DNA of 64,000 bases from Crossaster papposus (lineage: Eukaryota > Echinodermata > Asteroidea > Velatida > Solasteridae), in contig JBAIAA010000653.1 of assembly GCA_037893245.1 (NCBI GenBank), positions 186,001 through 250,000 of the forward strand, in the 5' to 3' direction. Both the position numbers and the translations under genes were made by a program. The notes beneath the pieces were generated by a model. It was not told the origin of the DNA. It was given only the letters and a program-made list of their open reading frames with translations, and ran no database searches. Of the stretch, positions 37,740 through 50,541 are shown piece after piece; the stretch's first letter is position 1, and the number at the start of each line of letters is the position of its first letter.

Positions 37740-37755
37740 TTTGTGAAATCGGCCC
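37740..37755 (-). repeat. Harbinger right terminal inverted repeat
   Basis: TTTGTGAAATCGGCCC, the exact reverse complement of the left end. Confidence 0.9.
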
Positions 37756-37758
37756 CTG
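37756..37758. other. CTG target duplication, right of Harbinger
   Basis: CTG follows GAAATCGGCCC and is the partner of 29441-29443. Three bp is the usual Harbinger duplication length, but the common motif is TWA rather than CTG. Confidence 0.8.
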
Positions 37759-38266
37759 GACACACATATCAAAGATTTAAACATTCTGGCTATTTTATGT
37801 ATTTTTTTAAGGACATCCATTGCAAGCATGTAAACATTGAAATCAGTATTGCGCAATACATACATGAAACAGCAAAAGGATACACACTGTACAAATAAAA
37901 ACGACCAACAGCTCTAACTACCCCCCAGGGGATGTCTGGGTCACAGCTGTGTTTGTTATCTACCCCAAGGCCGCTCAAAGAGATGTCAGAGACTTTTTTT
38001 GACGGCGGCTATACACAAAGGGATCAGATTTCGATTTGTTTGCACAACTCTATGGCTTTTGGCCAAAACCATTATTTTGAAGGGATGGTTTTTTTTTTTT
38101 CACCCCCTGAATGACCTCCTGTGTTAGAATTTTTTTCCCAGTCCATTCAGCAGGGTCTAGGGATAGATGAAAAAAAAGGACAGCTCCATTGACTGAAAAA
38201 AAATAAAAATATAAACAAACACATAGTTTTTGTCCACCCTTTGGAGGCTGGCCGTTTGACTGAGGG
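37759..38266. other. right remnant of the outer element
   Basis: A 508-bp non-coding segment between the Harbinger and the satellite, with an 11-base T run ending near 38100 and A-rich tracts near 38170-38215. Short frames cross it but show no domain, and one runs into the satellite. Confidence 0.6.
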
Positions 38267-38270
38267 TTAA
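38267..38270. other. TTAA target duplication, right of outer element
   Basis: TTAA directly follows GAGGG and continues as ATATGTAGTAG. Joining the left and right flanks through one TTAA gives an intact, in-phase 43-bp unit. Confidence 0.85.
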
Positions 38271-39774
38271 ATATGTAGTAGTAGGGATATGCCGATTGTA
38301 GACCAAATCTTAAATCTGTAGTAGTAGGGATATGCCGATTGTAGACCAAATCTTAAATATGTAGTAGTAGGGATATGCCGATTGTAGACCAAATCTTAAA
38401 TATGTAGTAGTAGGGATATGCCGATTGTAGACCAAATCTTAAATATGTAGTAGTAGGGATATGCCGATTGTAGACCAAATCTTAAATATGTAGTAGTAGG
38501 GATATGCCGATTGTAGACCAAATCTTAAATATGTAGTAGTATGGATATGCCGATTGTAGACCAAATCTTAAATATGTAGTAGTAGGGATATGCCGATTGT
38601 AGACCAAATCGTAAATATGTAGTAGTAGGGATATGCCGATTGTAGACCAAATCTTAAATATGTAGTAGTAGGGATATGCCGATTGTAGACCAAATCTTAA
38701 ATATGTAGTAGTAGGGATATGCCGATTGTAGACCAAATCTTAAATATGTAGTAGTAGGGATATGCCGATTGTAGACCAAATCTTAAATATGTAGTAGTAG
38801 TAGGGATATGCCGATTGTAGACCAAATCTCAAATATGTAGTAGTAGGGATATGCCGATTGTAGACCAAATCTTAAATATGTAGTAGTAGGGATATGCCGA
38901 TTGTAGACCAAATCTTAAATATGTAGTAGTAGGGATATGCCGATTGTAGACCACATCTTAAATATGTAGTAGTAGGGATATGCCGATTGTATACCAAATC
39001 TTAAATATGTAGTAGTAGGGATATGCCGATTGTAGACCAAATCTTAAATATGTAGTAGTAGGGATATGCCGATTGTAGACCAAATCTTAAATATGTAGTA
39101 GTAGGGATATGCCGATTGTAGACCAAATCTTAAATATGTAGTAGTAGGGATATGCCGATTGTAGACCAAATCTTAAATATGTAGTAGTAGGGATATGCCG
39201 ATTGTAGACCAAATCTCAAATATGTAGTAGTAGGGATATGCCGATTGTAGACCAAATCTTAAATATGTAGTAGTAGGGATATGCCGATTGTAGACCAAAT
39301 CTTAAATATGTAGTAGTAGGGATATGCCGATTGTAGACCAAATCTTAAATATGTAGTAGTAGGGATATGCCGATTGTAGACCAAATCTTTAATATGTAGT
39401 AGTAGGGATATGCCGATTGTAGACCAAATCTTAAATATGTAGTAGTAGGGATATGCCGATTGTAGACCAAATCTTAAATATGTAGTAGTAGGGATATGCC
39501 GATTGTAGACCAAATCTTAAATATGTAGTAGTAGGGATATGCCGATTGTAGACCAAATCTTAAATATGTAGTAGTAGGGATATGCCGATTGTAGACCAAA
39601 TCTTAAATATGTAGTAGTATGGATATGCCGATTGTAGACCAAATCTTAAATATGTAGTAGTAGGGATATGCCGATTGTAGACCAAATCTTAAATATGTAG
39701 TAGGTGGGATATGCCGATTGTAGACCAAATCTTAAATATGTAGTAGTAGGGATATGCCGATTGTAGACCAAATC

Positions 39775-39778
39775 TTAA
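39775..39778. other. empty-site paralogue of the transposon insertion
   Basis: This TTAA corresponds to the occupied site. The left flank matches 28.3-29.3 kb at offset 10,480, including TAGTAGGTGGG two units upstream. The right flank matches 38267 onward at offset 1,508, including the TAAATCTGTAG unit. No foreign DNA is present here. Confidence 0.85.
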
Positions 39779-42700
39779 ATATGTAGTAGTAGGGATATGC
39801 CGATTGTAGACCAAATCTTAAATCTGTAGTAGTAGGGATATGCCGATTGTAGACCAAATCTTAAATATGTAGTAGTAGGGATATGCCGATTGTAGACCAA
39901 ATCTTAAATATGTAGTAGTAGGGATATGCCGATTGTAGACCAAATCTTAAATATGTAGTAGTAGGGATATGCCGATTGTAGACCAAATCTTAAATATGTA
40001 GTAGTAGGGATATGCCGATTGTAGACCAAATCTTAAATATGTAGTAGTAGGGATATGCCGATTGTAGACGAAATCTTAAATATGTAGTAGTAGGGATATG
40101 CCGATTGTAGACCAAATCTTAAATATGTAGTAGTAGGGATATGCCGATTGTAGACCAAATCTTAAATATGTAGTAGTAGGGATATGCCAATTGTAGACCA
40201 AATCTTAAATATGTAGTAGTAGGGATATGCCGATTGTAGACCAAATCTTAAATATGTAGTAGTAGGGATATGCCGATTGTAGACCAAATCTTAAATATGT
40301 AGTAGTAGGGATATGCCGATTGTAGACCAAATATTAAATATGTAGTAGTAGGGATATGCCGATTGTAGACCAAATCTGAAATATGTAGTAGTAGGGATAT
40401 GCCGATTGTAGACCAAATCTTAAATATGTAGTAGTAGGGATATGCCGATTGTAGACCAAATCTCAAATATGTAGTAGTAGGGATATGCCGATTGTAGACC
40501 AAATCTTAAATATGTAGTAGTAGGGATATGCCGATTGTAGACCAAATCTTAAATATGTAGTAGTAGGGATATGCCGATTGTAGACCAAATCTTAAATATG
40601 TAGTAGTAGGGATATGCCGATTGTAGACCAAATCTTTAATATGTAGTAGTAGGGATATGCCGATTGTAGACCAAATCTTAAATATGTAGTAGTAGGGATA
40701 TGCCGATTGTAGACCAAATCTTAAATATGTAGTAGTAGGGATATGCCGATTGTAGACCAAATCTTAAATATGTAGTAGTAGGGATATGCCGATTGTAGAC
40801 CAAATCTTAAATATGTAGTAGTAGTAGGGATATGCCGATTGTAGACCAAATCTCAAATATGTAGTAGTAGGGATATGCCGATTGTAGACCAAATCTTAAA
40901 TATGTAGTAGTAGGGATATGCCGATTGTAGACCAAATCTTAAATATGTAGTAGTAGGGATATGCCGATTGTAGACCACATCTTAAATATGTAGTAGTAGG
41001 GATATGCCGATTGTATACCAAATCTTAAATATGTAGTAGTAGGGATATGCCGATTGTAGACCAAATCTTAAATATGTAGTAGTAGGGATATGCCGATTGT
41101 AGACCAAATCTTAAATATGTAGTAGTAGGGATATGCCGATTGTAGACCAAATCTTAAATATGTAGTAGTAGGGATATGCCGATTGTAGACCAAATCTTAA
41201 ATATGTAGTAGTAGGGATATGCCGATTGTAGACCAAATCTCAAATATGTAGTAGTAGGGATATGCCGATTGTAGACCAAATCTTAAATATGTAGTAGTAG
41301 GGATATGCCGATTGTAGACCAAATCTTAAATATGTAGTAGTAGGGATATGCCGATTGTAGACCAAATCTTAAATATGTAGTAGTAGGGATATGCCGATTG
41401 TAGACCAAATCTTTAATATGTAGTAGTAGGGATATGCCGATTGTAGACCAAATCTTAAATATGTAGTAGTAGGGATATGCCGATTGTAGACCAAATCTTA
41501 AATATGTAGTAGTAGGGATATGCCGATTGTAGACCAAATCTTAAATATGTAGTAGTAGGGATATGCCGATTGTAGACCAAATCTTAAATATGTAGTAGTA
41601 GTAGGGATATGCCGATTGTAGACCAAATCTCAAATATGTAGTAGTAGGGATATGCCGATTGTAGACCAAATCTTAAATATGTAGTAGTAGGGATATGCCG
41701 ATTGTAGACCAAATCTTAAATATGTAGTAGTAGGGATATGCCGATTGTAGACCACATCTTAAATATGTAGTAGTAGGGATATGCCGATTGTATACCAAAT
41801 CTTAAATATGTAGTAGTAGGGATATGCCGATTGTAGACCAAATCTTAAATATGTAGTAGTAGGGATATGCCGATTGTAGACCAAATCTTAAATATGTAGT
41901 AGTAGGGATATGCCGATTGTAGACCAAATCTTAAATATGTAGTAGTAGGGATATGCCGATTGTAGACCAAATCTTAAATATGTAGTAGTAGGGATATGCC
42001 GATTGTAGACCAAATCTTAAATATGTAGTAGTAGGGATATGCCGATTGTAGACCAAATCTTAAATATGTAGTAGTAGGGATATGCCGATTGTAGACCAAA
42101 TCTTAAATATGTAGTAGTAGGGATATGCCGATTGTAGACCAAATCTTAAATATGTAGTAGTAGGGATATGCCGATTGTAGACCAAATCTTAAATATGTAG
42201 TAGTAGGGATATGGCGATTGTAGACCAAATCTTAAATATGTAGTAGTAGGGATATGCCGATTGTAGACCAAATCTTAAATATGTAGTAGTAGGGATATGC
42301 CGATTGTAGACCAAATCTTAAATATGTAGTAGTAGGGATATACCGATTGTAGAACAAATCTTAAATATGTAGTAGTAGGGATGTGCCGATTGTAGACCAA
42401 ATCTTAAATATGTAGTAGTAGGGATATGCCGATTGTAGACCAAATCTTAAATATGTAGTAGTAGGGATATGCCGATTGTAGACCAAATCTTAAATATGTA
42501 GTAGTAGGGATATGCCGATTGTAGACCAAATCTTAAATATGTAGTAGTAGGGATATGCCGATTGTAGACCAAATCTTAAATATGTAGTAGTAGGGATATG
42601 CCGATTGTAGACCAAATCTTAAATATGTAGTAGTAGTAGGGATATGCCGATTGTAGACCAAATCTTAAATATGTAGTAGTAGGGATATGCCGATTGTAGA

Positions 42701-45700
42701 CCAAATCTTAAATATGTAGTAGTAGGGATATGCCGATTGTAGACCAAATCTTAAATATGTAGTAGTAGGGATATGCCGATTGTAGACCAAATCTTAAATA
42801 TGTAGTAGTAGGGATATGCCGATTGTAGACCAAATCTTAAATATGTAGTAGTAGGGATATGCCGATTGTAGACCAAATCTTAAATATGTAGTAGTAGGGA
42901 TATGCCGATTGTAGACCAAATCTTAAATATGTAGTAGTAGGGATATGCCGATTGTAGGTCAAATCTTAAATATTTAGTAGTAGGGATATGCCGATTGTAG
43001 ACCAAATCTTAAATATGTAGTAGTAGTAGGGATATGCCGATTGTAGACCAAATCTCAAATATGTAGTAGTAGGGATATGCCGATTGTAGACCAAATCTTA
43101 AATATGTAGTAGTAGGGATATGCCGATTGTAGACCAAATCTTAAATATGTAGTAGTAGGGATATGCCGATTGTAGACCACATCTTAAATATGTAGTAGTA
43201 GGGATATGCCGATTGTAGACCAAATCTTAAATATGTAGTAGTAGGGATATGCCGATTGTAGACCAAATCTTAAATATGTAGTAGTAGGGATATGCCGATT
43301 GTAGACCAAATCTTAAATATGTAGTAGTAGGGATATGCCGATTGTAGACCAAATCTTAAATATGTAGTAGTAGGGATATGCCGATTGTAGACCAAATCTT
43401 AAATATGTAGTAGTAGGGATATGCCGATTGTAGAACAAATCTTAAATATGTAGTAGTAGGGATATGCCGATTGTAGACCAAATCTTAAATATGTAGTAGT
43501 AGGGATATGCCGATTGTAGACCAAATCTTAAATATGTAGTAGTAGGGATATGCCGATTGTAGACCAAATCTTAAATATGTAGTAGTAGGGATATGCCGAT
43601 TGTAGACCAAATCTTAAATATGTAGTAGTAGGGATATGCCGATTGTAGGTCAAATCTTAAATATTTAGTAGTAGGGATATGCCGATTGTAGACCAAATCT
43701 TAAATATGTAGTAGTAGTAGGGATATGCCGATTGTAGACCAAATCTCAAATATGTAGTAGTAGGGATATGCCGATTGTAGACCAAATCTTAAATATGTAG
43801 TAGTAGGGATATGCCGATTGTAGACCAAATCTTAAATATGTAGTAGTAGGGATATGCCGATTGTAGACCACATCTTAAATATGTAGTAGTAGGGATATGC
43901 CGATTGTAGACCAAATCTTAAATATGTAGTAGTAGGGATATGCCGATTGTAGACCAAATCTTAAATATGTAGTAGTAGGGATATGCCGATTGTAGACCAA
44001 ATCTTAAATATGTAGTAGTAGGGATATGCCGATTGTAGACCAAATCTTAAATATGTAGTAGTAGGGATATGCCGATTGTAGACCAAATCTTAAATATGTA
44101 GTAGTAGGGATATGCCGATTGTAGAACAAATCTTAAATATGTAGTAGTAGGGATATGCCGATTGTAGACCAAATCTTAAATATGTAGTAGTAGGGATATG
44201 CCGATTGTAGACCAAATCTTAAATATGTAGTAGTAGGGATATGCCGATTGTAGACCAAATCTTAAATATGTAGTAGTAGGGATATGGCGATTGTAGACCA
44301 AATCTTAAATATGTAGTAGTAGGGATATGCCGATTGTAGACCAAATCTTAAATATGTAGTAGTAGGGATATGCCGATTGTAGACCAAATCTTAAATATGT
44401 AGTAGTAGGGATATGCCGATTGTAGAACAAATCTCAAATATGTAGTAGTAGGGATATGCCGATTGTAGACCAAATCTTAAATATGTAGTAGTAGGGATAT
44501 GCCGATTGTAGACCAAATCTTAAATATGTAGTAGTAGGGATATGCCGATTGTAGACCAAATCTTAAATATGTAGTAGTAGGGATATGCCGATTGTAGACC
44601 AAATCTTAAATATGTAGTAGTAGGGATATGCTGATTGTAGACCAAATCTTAAATATGTAGTAGTAGTAGTAGGGATATGCCGATTGTAGACCAAATCTTA
44701 AATATGTAGTAGTAGGGATATGCCGATTGTAGACCAAATCTTAAATATGTAGTAGTAGGGATATGCCGATTGTAGACCAAATCCTAAATATGTAGTAGTA
44801 GGGATATGCCGACTGTAGACCAAATCTTAAATATGTAGTAGTAGGGATATGCCGACTGTAGACCAAATCTTAAATATGTAGTAGTAGGGATATGCCGATT
44901 GTAGACCAAATCTTAAATATGTAGAAGTAGGGATATGCCGATTGTAGACCAAATCTTAAATATGTAGTAGTAGGGATATGCCGATTGTAGACCAAATCTT
45001 AAATATGTAGTAGTAGGGACATGCCGATTGTAGACCAAATCTTAAATATGTAGTAGTAGGGATATGCCGATTGTAGACCAAATCTTAAATATGTAGTAGT
45101 AGGGATATGCCGATTGTAGACCAAATCTTAAATATTTAGTAGTAGGGATATGCCGATTGTAGACCAAATCTTAAATATGTAGTAGTAGTAGGGATATGCC
45201 GATTGTAGACCAAATCTCAAATATGTAGTAGTAGGGATATGCCGATTGTAGACCAAATCTTAAATATGTAGTAGTAGGGATATGCCGATTGTAGACCAAA
45301 TCTTAAATATGTAGTAGTAGGGATATGCCGATTGTAGACCACATCTTAAATATGTAGTAGTAGGGATATGCCGATTGTAGACCAAATCTTAAATATGTAG
45401 TAGTAGGGATATGCCGATTGTAGACCAAATCTTAAATATGTAGTAGTAGGGATATGCCGATTGTAGACCAAATCTTAAATATGTAGTAGTAGGGATATGC
45501 CGATTGTAGACCAAATCTTAAATATGTAGTAGTAGGGATATGCCGATTGTAGACCAAATCTTAAATATGTAGTAGTAGGGATATGCCGATTGTAGACCAA
45601 ATCTTAAATATGTAGTAGTAGGGATATGCCGATTGTAGACCAAATCTTAAATATGTAGTAGTAGGGATATGCCGATTGTAGACCAAATCTTAAATATGTA

Positions 45701-46690
45701 GTAGTAGGGATATGCCGATTGTAGACCAAATCTTAAATATGTAGTAGTAGGGATATGCCGATTGTAGACCAAATCTTAAATATGTAGTAGTAGGGATATG
45801 CCGATTGTAGACCAAATCTTAAATATGTAGTAGTAGTAGTAGGGATATGCCGATTGTAGACCAAATCTTAAATATGTAGTAGTAGGGATATGCCGATTGT
45901 AGACCAAATCTTAAATATGTAGTAGTAGGGATATGCCGATTGTAGACCAAATCCTAAATATGTAGTAGTAGGGATATGCCGACTGTAGACCAAATCTTAA
46001 ATATGTAGTAGTAGGGATATGCCGACTGTAGACCAAATCTTAAATATGTAGTAGTAGGGATATGCCGATTGTAGACCAAATCTTAAATATGTAGAAGTAG
46101 GGATATGCCGATTGTAGACCAAATCTTAAATATGTAGTAGTAGGGATATGCCGATTGTAGACCAAATCTTAAATATGTAGTAGTAGGGACATGCCGATTG
46201 TAGACCAAATCTTAAATATGTAGTAGTAGGGATATGCCGATTGTAGACCACATCTTAAATATGTAGTAGTAGGGATATGCCGATTGTAGACCAAATCTTA
46301 AATATGTAGTAGTAGGGATATGCCGATTGTAGACCAAATCTTAAATATGTAGTAGTAGGGATATGCCGATTGTAGACCAAATCTTAAATATGTAGTAGTA
46401 GTAGTAGGGATATGCCGATTGTAGACCAAATCTTAAATATGTAGTAGTAGGGATATGCCGATTGTAGACCAAATCTTAAATATGTAGTAGTAGGGATATG
46501 CCGATTGTAGACCAAATCTTAAATATGTAGTAGTAGGGATATGCCCATTGTAGACCAAATCTTAAATATGTAGTAGTAGGGATATGCCGATTGTAGACCA
46601 AATCTTAAATATGTAGTAGTAGGGATATGCCGATTGTAGACCAAATCTTAAATATGTAGTAGTAGGGATGTGCCGATTGTAGACCAAATC

Positions 46691-46868
46691 TTAAAAAAAT
46701 CAATTTGATCTGATAACAAAACAAACTCACATTTATTATTATGTAAAGGGAAAGAAGTGTGCAGTAGAAATAAACACCTGATGTGGGAACAAGCCCTCGA
46801 GTTAAATATGTAAAGGGAAAGAAGTGTGCAGTAGAAATAAACACCTGATGTGGGAACAAGCCCTCGAG
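46691..46868. repeat. composite block 19 (178 bp)
   Basis: First block of a third subfamily: head AAAATCAATTTGATC and CTGATAACAAAAC instead of CTGATAACATAAC. Both sub-repeats read GCAGTAGAAATAAAC. Confidence 0.92.
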
Positions 46869-47903
46869 TTAAATATGTAGTAGTAGGGATATGCCGATTG
46901 TAGACCAAATCTTAAATATGTAGTAGTAGGGATATGCCGATTGTAGACCAAATCTTAAATATGTAGTAGTAGGGATATGCCGATTGTAGACCAAATCTTA
47001 AATATGTAGCAGTAGGGATATGCCGATTGAAGACCAAATCTTAAATATGTAGTAGTAGGGATATGCCGATTGTAGACCAAATCTTAAATATGTAGTAGTA
47101 GGGATATGCCGATTGTAGACCAAATCTTAAATATGTAGTAGTAGGGATATGCCGATTGTAGACGAAATCTTAAATATGTAGTAGTAGGGATATGCCGATT
47201 GTAGACCAAATCTTAAATATGTAGTAGTAGGGATATGCCGATTGTAGACCAAATCTTAAATATGTAGTAGTAGGGATATGCCGATTGTAGACCAAATCTT
47301 AAATATGTAGAAGTAGGGATATGCCGATTGTAGACCAAATCTTAAATATGTAGTAGTAGGGATATGCCGATTGTAGACCAAATCTTAAATATGTAGTAGT
47401 AGGGACATGCCGATTGTAGACCAAATCTTAAATATGTAGTAGTAGGGATATGCCGATTGTAGACCACATCTTAAATATGTAGTAGTAGGGATATGCCGAT
47501 TGTAGACCAAATCTTAAATATGTAGTAGTAGGGATATGCCGATTGTAGACCAAATCTTAAATATGTAGTAGTAGGGATATGCCGATTGTAGACCAAATCT
47601 TAAATATGTAGTAGTAGTAGGGATATGCCGATTGTAGACCAAATCTTAAATATGTAGTAGTAGGGATATGCCGATTGTAGACCAAATCTTAAATATGTAG
47701 TAGTAGGGATATGCCGATTGTAGACCAAATCTTAAATATGTAGTAGTAGGGATATGCCCATTGTAGACCAAATCTTAAATATGTAGTAGTAGGGATATGC
47801 CGATTGTAGACCAAATCTTAAATATGTAGTAGTAGGGATATGCCGATTGTAGACCAAATCTTAAATATGTAGTAGTAGGGATGTGCCGATTGTAGACCAA
47901 ATC

Positions 47904-48081
47904 TTAAAAAAATCAATTTGATCTGATAACAAAACAAACTCACATTTATTATTATGTAAAGGGAAAGAAGTGTGCAGTAGAAATAAACACCTGATGTGGG
48001 AACAAGCCCTCGAGTTAAATATGTAAAGGGAAAGAAGTGTGCAGTAGAAATAAACACCTGATGTGGGAACAAGCCCTCGAG
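47904..48081. repeat. composite block 20 (178 bp)
   Basis: Third-subfamily block 1,213 bp after the preceding one and apparently identical to it. Confidence 0.92.
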
Positions 48082-50363
48082 TTAAATATGTAGTAGTAGG
48101 GATATGCCGATTGTAGACCAAATCTTAAATATGTAGTAGTAGGGATATGCCGATTGTAGACCAAATCTTAAATATGTAGTAGTAGGGATATGCCGATTGT
48201 AGACCAAATCTTAAATATGTAGCAGTAGGGATATGCCGATTGAAGACCAAATCTTAAATATGTAGTAGTAGGGATATGCCGATTGTAGACCAAATCTTAA
48301 ATATGTAGTAGTAGGGATATGCCGATTGTAGACCAAATCTTAAATATGTAGTAGTAGGGATATGCCGATTGTAGACGAAATCTTAAATATGTAGTAGTAG
48401 GGATATGCCGATTGTAGACCAAATCTTAAATATGTAGTAGTAGGGATATGCCGATTGTAGACCAAATCTTAAATATGTAGTAGTAGGGATATGCCGATTG
48501 TAGACCAAATCTTAAATATGTAGTAGTAGGAATATGCCGATTGTAGACCAAATCTTAAATATGTAGTAGTAGGGATATGCCGATTGTATACCAAATCTTA
48601 AATATGTAGTAGTAGGGATATGCCGATTGTAGACCAAATCTTAAATATGTAGTAGTAGGGACATGCCGATTGTAGACCAAATCTTAAATATGTAGTAGTA
48701 GGGATATGCCGATTGTAGACCAAATCTTAAATATGTAGTAGTAGGGATATGCCGATTGTAGACCAAATCTTAAATATGTAGTAGTAGGGATATGCCGATT
48801 GTAGACCAAATCTTAAATATGTAGTAGTAGGGATATGCCGATTGTAGACCAAATCTTAAATATGTAGTAGTAGGAATATGCCGATTGTAGACCAAATCTT
48901 AAATATGTAGTAGTAGGGATATGCCGATTGTATACCAAATCTTAAATATGTAGTAGTAGGGATATGCCGATTGTAGACCAAATCTTAAATATGTAGTAGT
49001 AGGGACATGCCGATTGTAGACCAAATCTTAAATATGTAGTAGTAGGGATATGCCGATTGTAGACCAAATCTTAAATATGTAGTAGTAGGGATATGCCGAT
49101 TGTAGACCAAATCTTAAATATGTAGTAGTAGGGATATGCCGATTGTAGACCAAATTTTAAATATGTAGTAGTAGGGATATGCCGATTGTAGACCAAATAT
49201 TAAATATGTAGTAGTAGGGATATGCCGATTGTAGACCAAATCTTAAATATGTAGTAGTAGGGATATGCCGATTGTAGACCAAATCTTAAATATGTAGTAG
49301 TAGGGATATGCCGATTGTAGACCAAATCTCAAATATGTAGTAGTAGGGATATGCCGATTGTAGACCAAATCTTAAATATGTAGTAGTAGGGATATGCCGA
49401 TTGTAGACCAAATCTTAAATATGTAGTAGTAGGGATATGCCGATTGTAGACCAAATCTTAAATATGTAGCAGTAGGGATATGCCGATTGAAGACCAAATC
49501 TTAAATATGTAGTAGTAGGGATATGCCGATTGTAGACCAAATCTTAAATATGTAGTAGTAGGGATATGCCGATTGTAGACCAAATCTTAAATATGTAGTA
49601 GTAGGGATATGCCGATTGTAGACGAAATCTTAAATATGTAGTAGTAGGGATATGCCGACTGTAGACCAAATCTTAAATATGTAGTAGTAGGGATATGCCG
49701 ACTGTAGACCAAATCTTAAATATGTAGTAGTAGGGATATGCCGATTGTAGACCAAATCTTAAATATGTAGAAGTAGGGATATGCCGATTGTAGACCAAAT
49801 CTTAAATATGTAGTAGTAGGGATATGCCGATTGTAGACCAAATCTTAAATATGTAGTAGTAGGGACATGCCGATTGTAGACCAAATCTTAAATATGTAGT
49901 AGTAGGGATATGCCGATTGTAGACCACATCTTAAATATGTAGTAGTAGGGATATGCCGATTGTAGACCAAATCTTAAATATGTAGTAGTAGGGATATGCC
50001 GATTGTAGACCAAATCTTAAATATGTAGTAGTAGGGATATGCCGATTGTAGACCAAATCTTAAATATGTAGTAGTAGTAGGGATATGCCGATTGTAGACC
50101 AAATCTTAAATATGTAGTAGTAGGGATATGCCGATTGTAGACCAAATCTTAAATATGTAGTAGTAGGGATATGCCGATTGTAGACCAAATCTTAAATATG
50201 TAGTAGTAGGGATATGCCGATTGTAGACCAAATCTTAAATATGTAGTAGTAGGGATATGCCGATTGTAGACCAAATCTTAAATATGTAGTAGTAGGGATA
50301 TGCCGATTGTAGACCAAATCTTAAATATGTAGTAGTAGGGATGTGCCGATTGTAGACCAAATC

Positions 50364-50541
50364 TTAAAAAAATCAATTTGATCTGATAACAAAACAAACT
50401 CACATTTATTATTATGTAAAGGGAAAGAAGTGTGCAGTAGAAATAAACACCTGATGTGGGAACAAGCCCTCGAGTTAAATATGTAAAGGGAAAGAAGTGT
50501 GCAGTAGAAATAAACACCTGATGTGGGAACAAGCCCTCGAG
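50364..50541. repeat. composite block 21 (178 bp)
   Basis: Third-subfamily block 2,460 bp after the preceding one. It is the last before a 12-kb stretch of pure 43-bp units. Confidence 0.92.

Larger units (their letters stand above)
29444..37755. mobile_element. complete PIF/Harbinger DNA transposon (8,312 bp)
   Basis: Bounded by a perfect 16-bp terminal inverted repeat, GGGCCGATTTCACAAA at 29444-29459 and its complement at 37740-37755, with a CTG 3-bp target duplication. It carries the two genes typical of the superfamily: a Myb/SANT-like DNA-binding protein (+ strand) and a HARBI1-like DDE nuclease (- strand), convergently arranged. Both splice into uninterrupted frames with consensus GT/AG sites, so the copy looks autonomous and fairly young. 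The inter-gene region is filled with a foldback element and nested MITEs, making it longer than a minimal two-gene element needs to be. Confidence 0.93.
29299..38266. mobile_element. piggyBac-like non-autonomous element, split by Harbinger
   Basis: The element begins CCCTCGGAGGC and ends GACTGAGGG, giving a short imperfect terminal inverted repeat CCCTC(G/A)G with TTAA on both sides, the target hallmark of the piggyBac superfamily. Without the nested Harbinger and its extra 3-bp duplication it is 653 bp. It has no transposase frame, so it would depend on an enzyme made elsewhere. The left remnant carries a direct repeat GGAGGCAC(C/T)AC at about 29304 and 29329. The TTAA duplication and the empty site at 39775 support the boundaries. 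The superfamily call rests on TTAA and the CCC start only. Confidence 0.72.
46605..49000. repeat. 1,213-bp tandem duplication
   Basis: A composite block plus a run of marked units (AGCAGTAGGG with GATTGAAGACC, then GACGAAATC) recurs with offset 1,213. The AGCAG marker lies at 47010 and 48223. The same pair recurs near 50683, 2,460 bp later. Confidence 0.75.
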
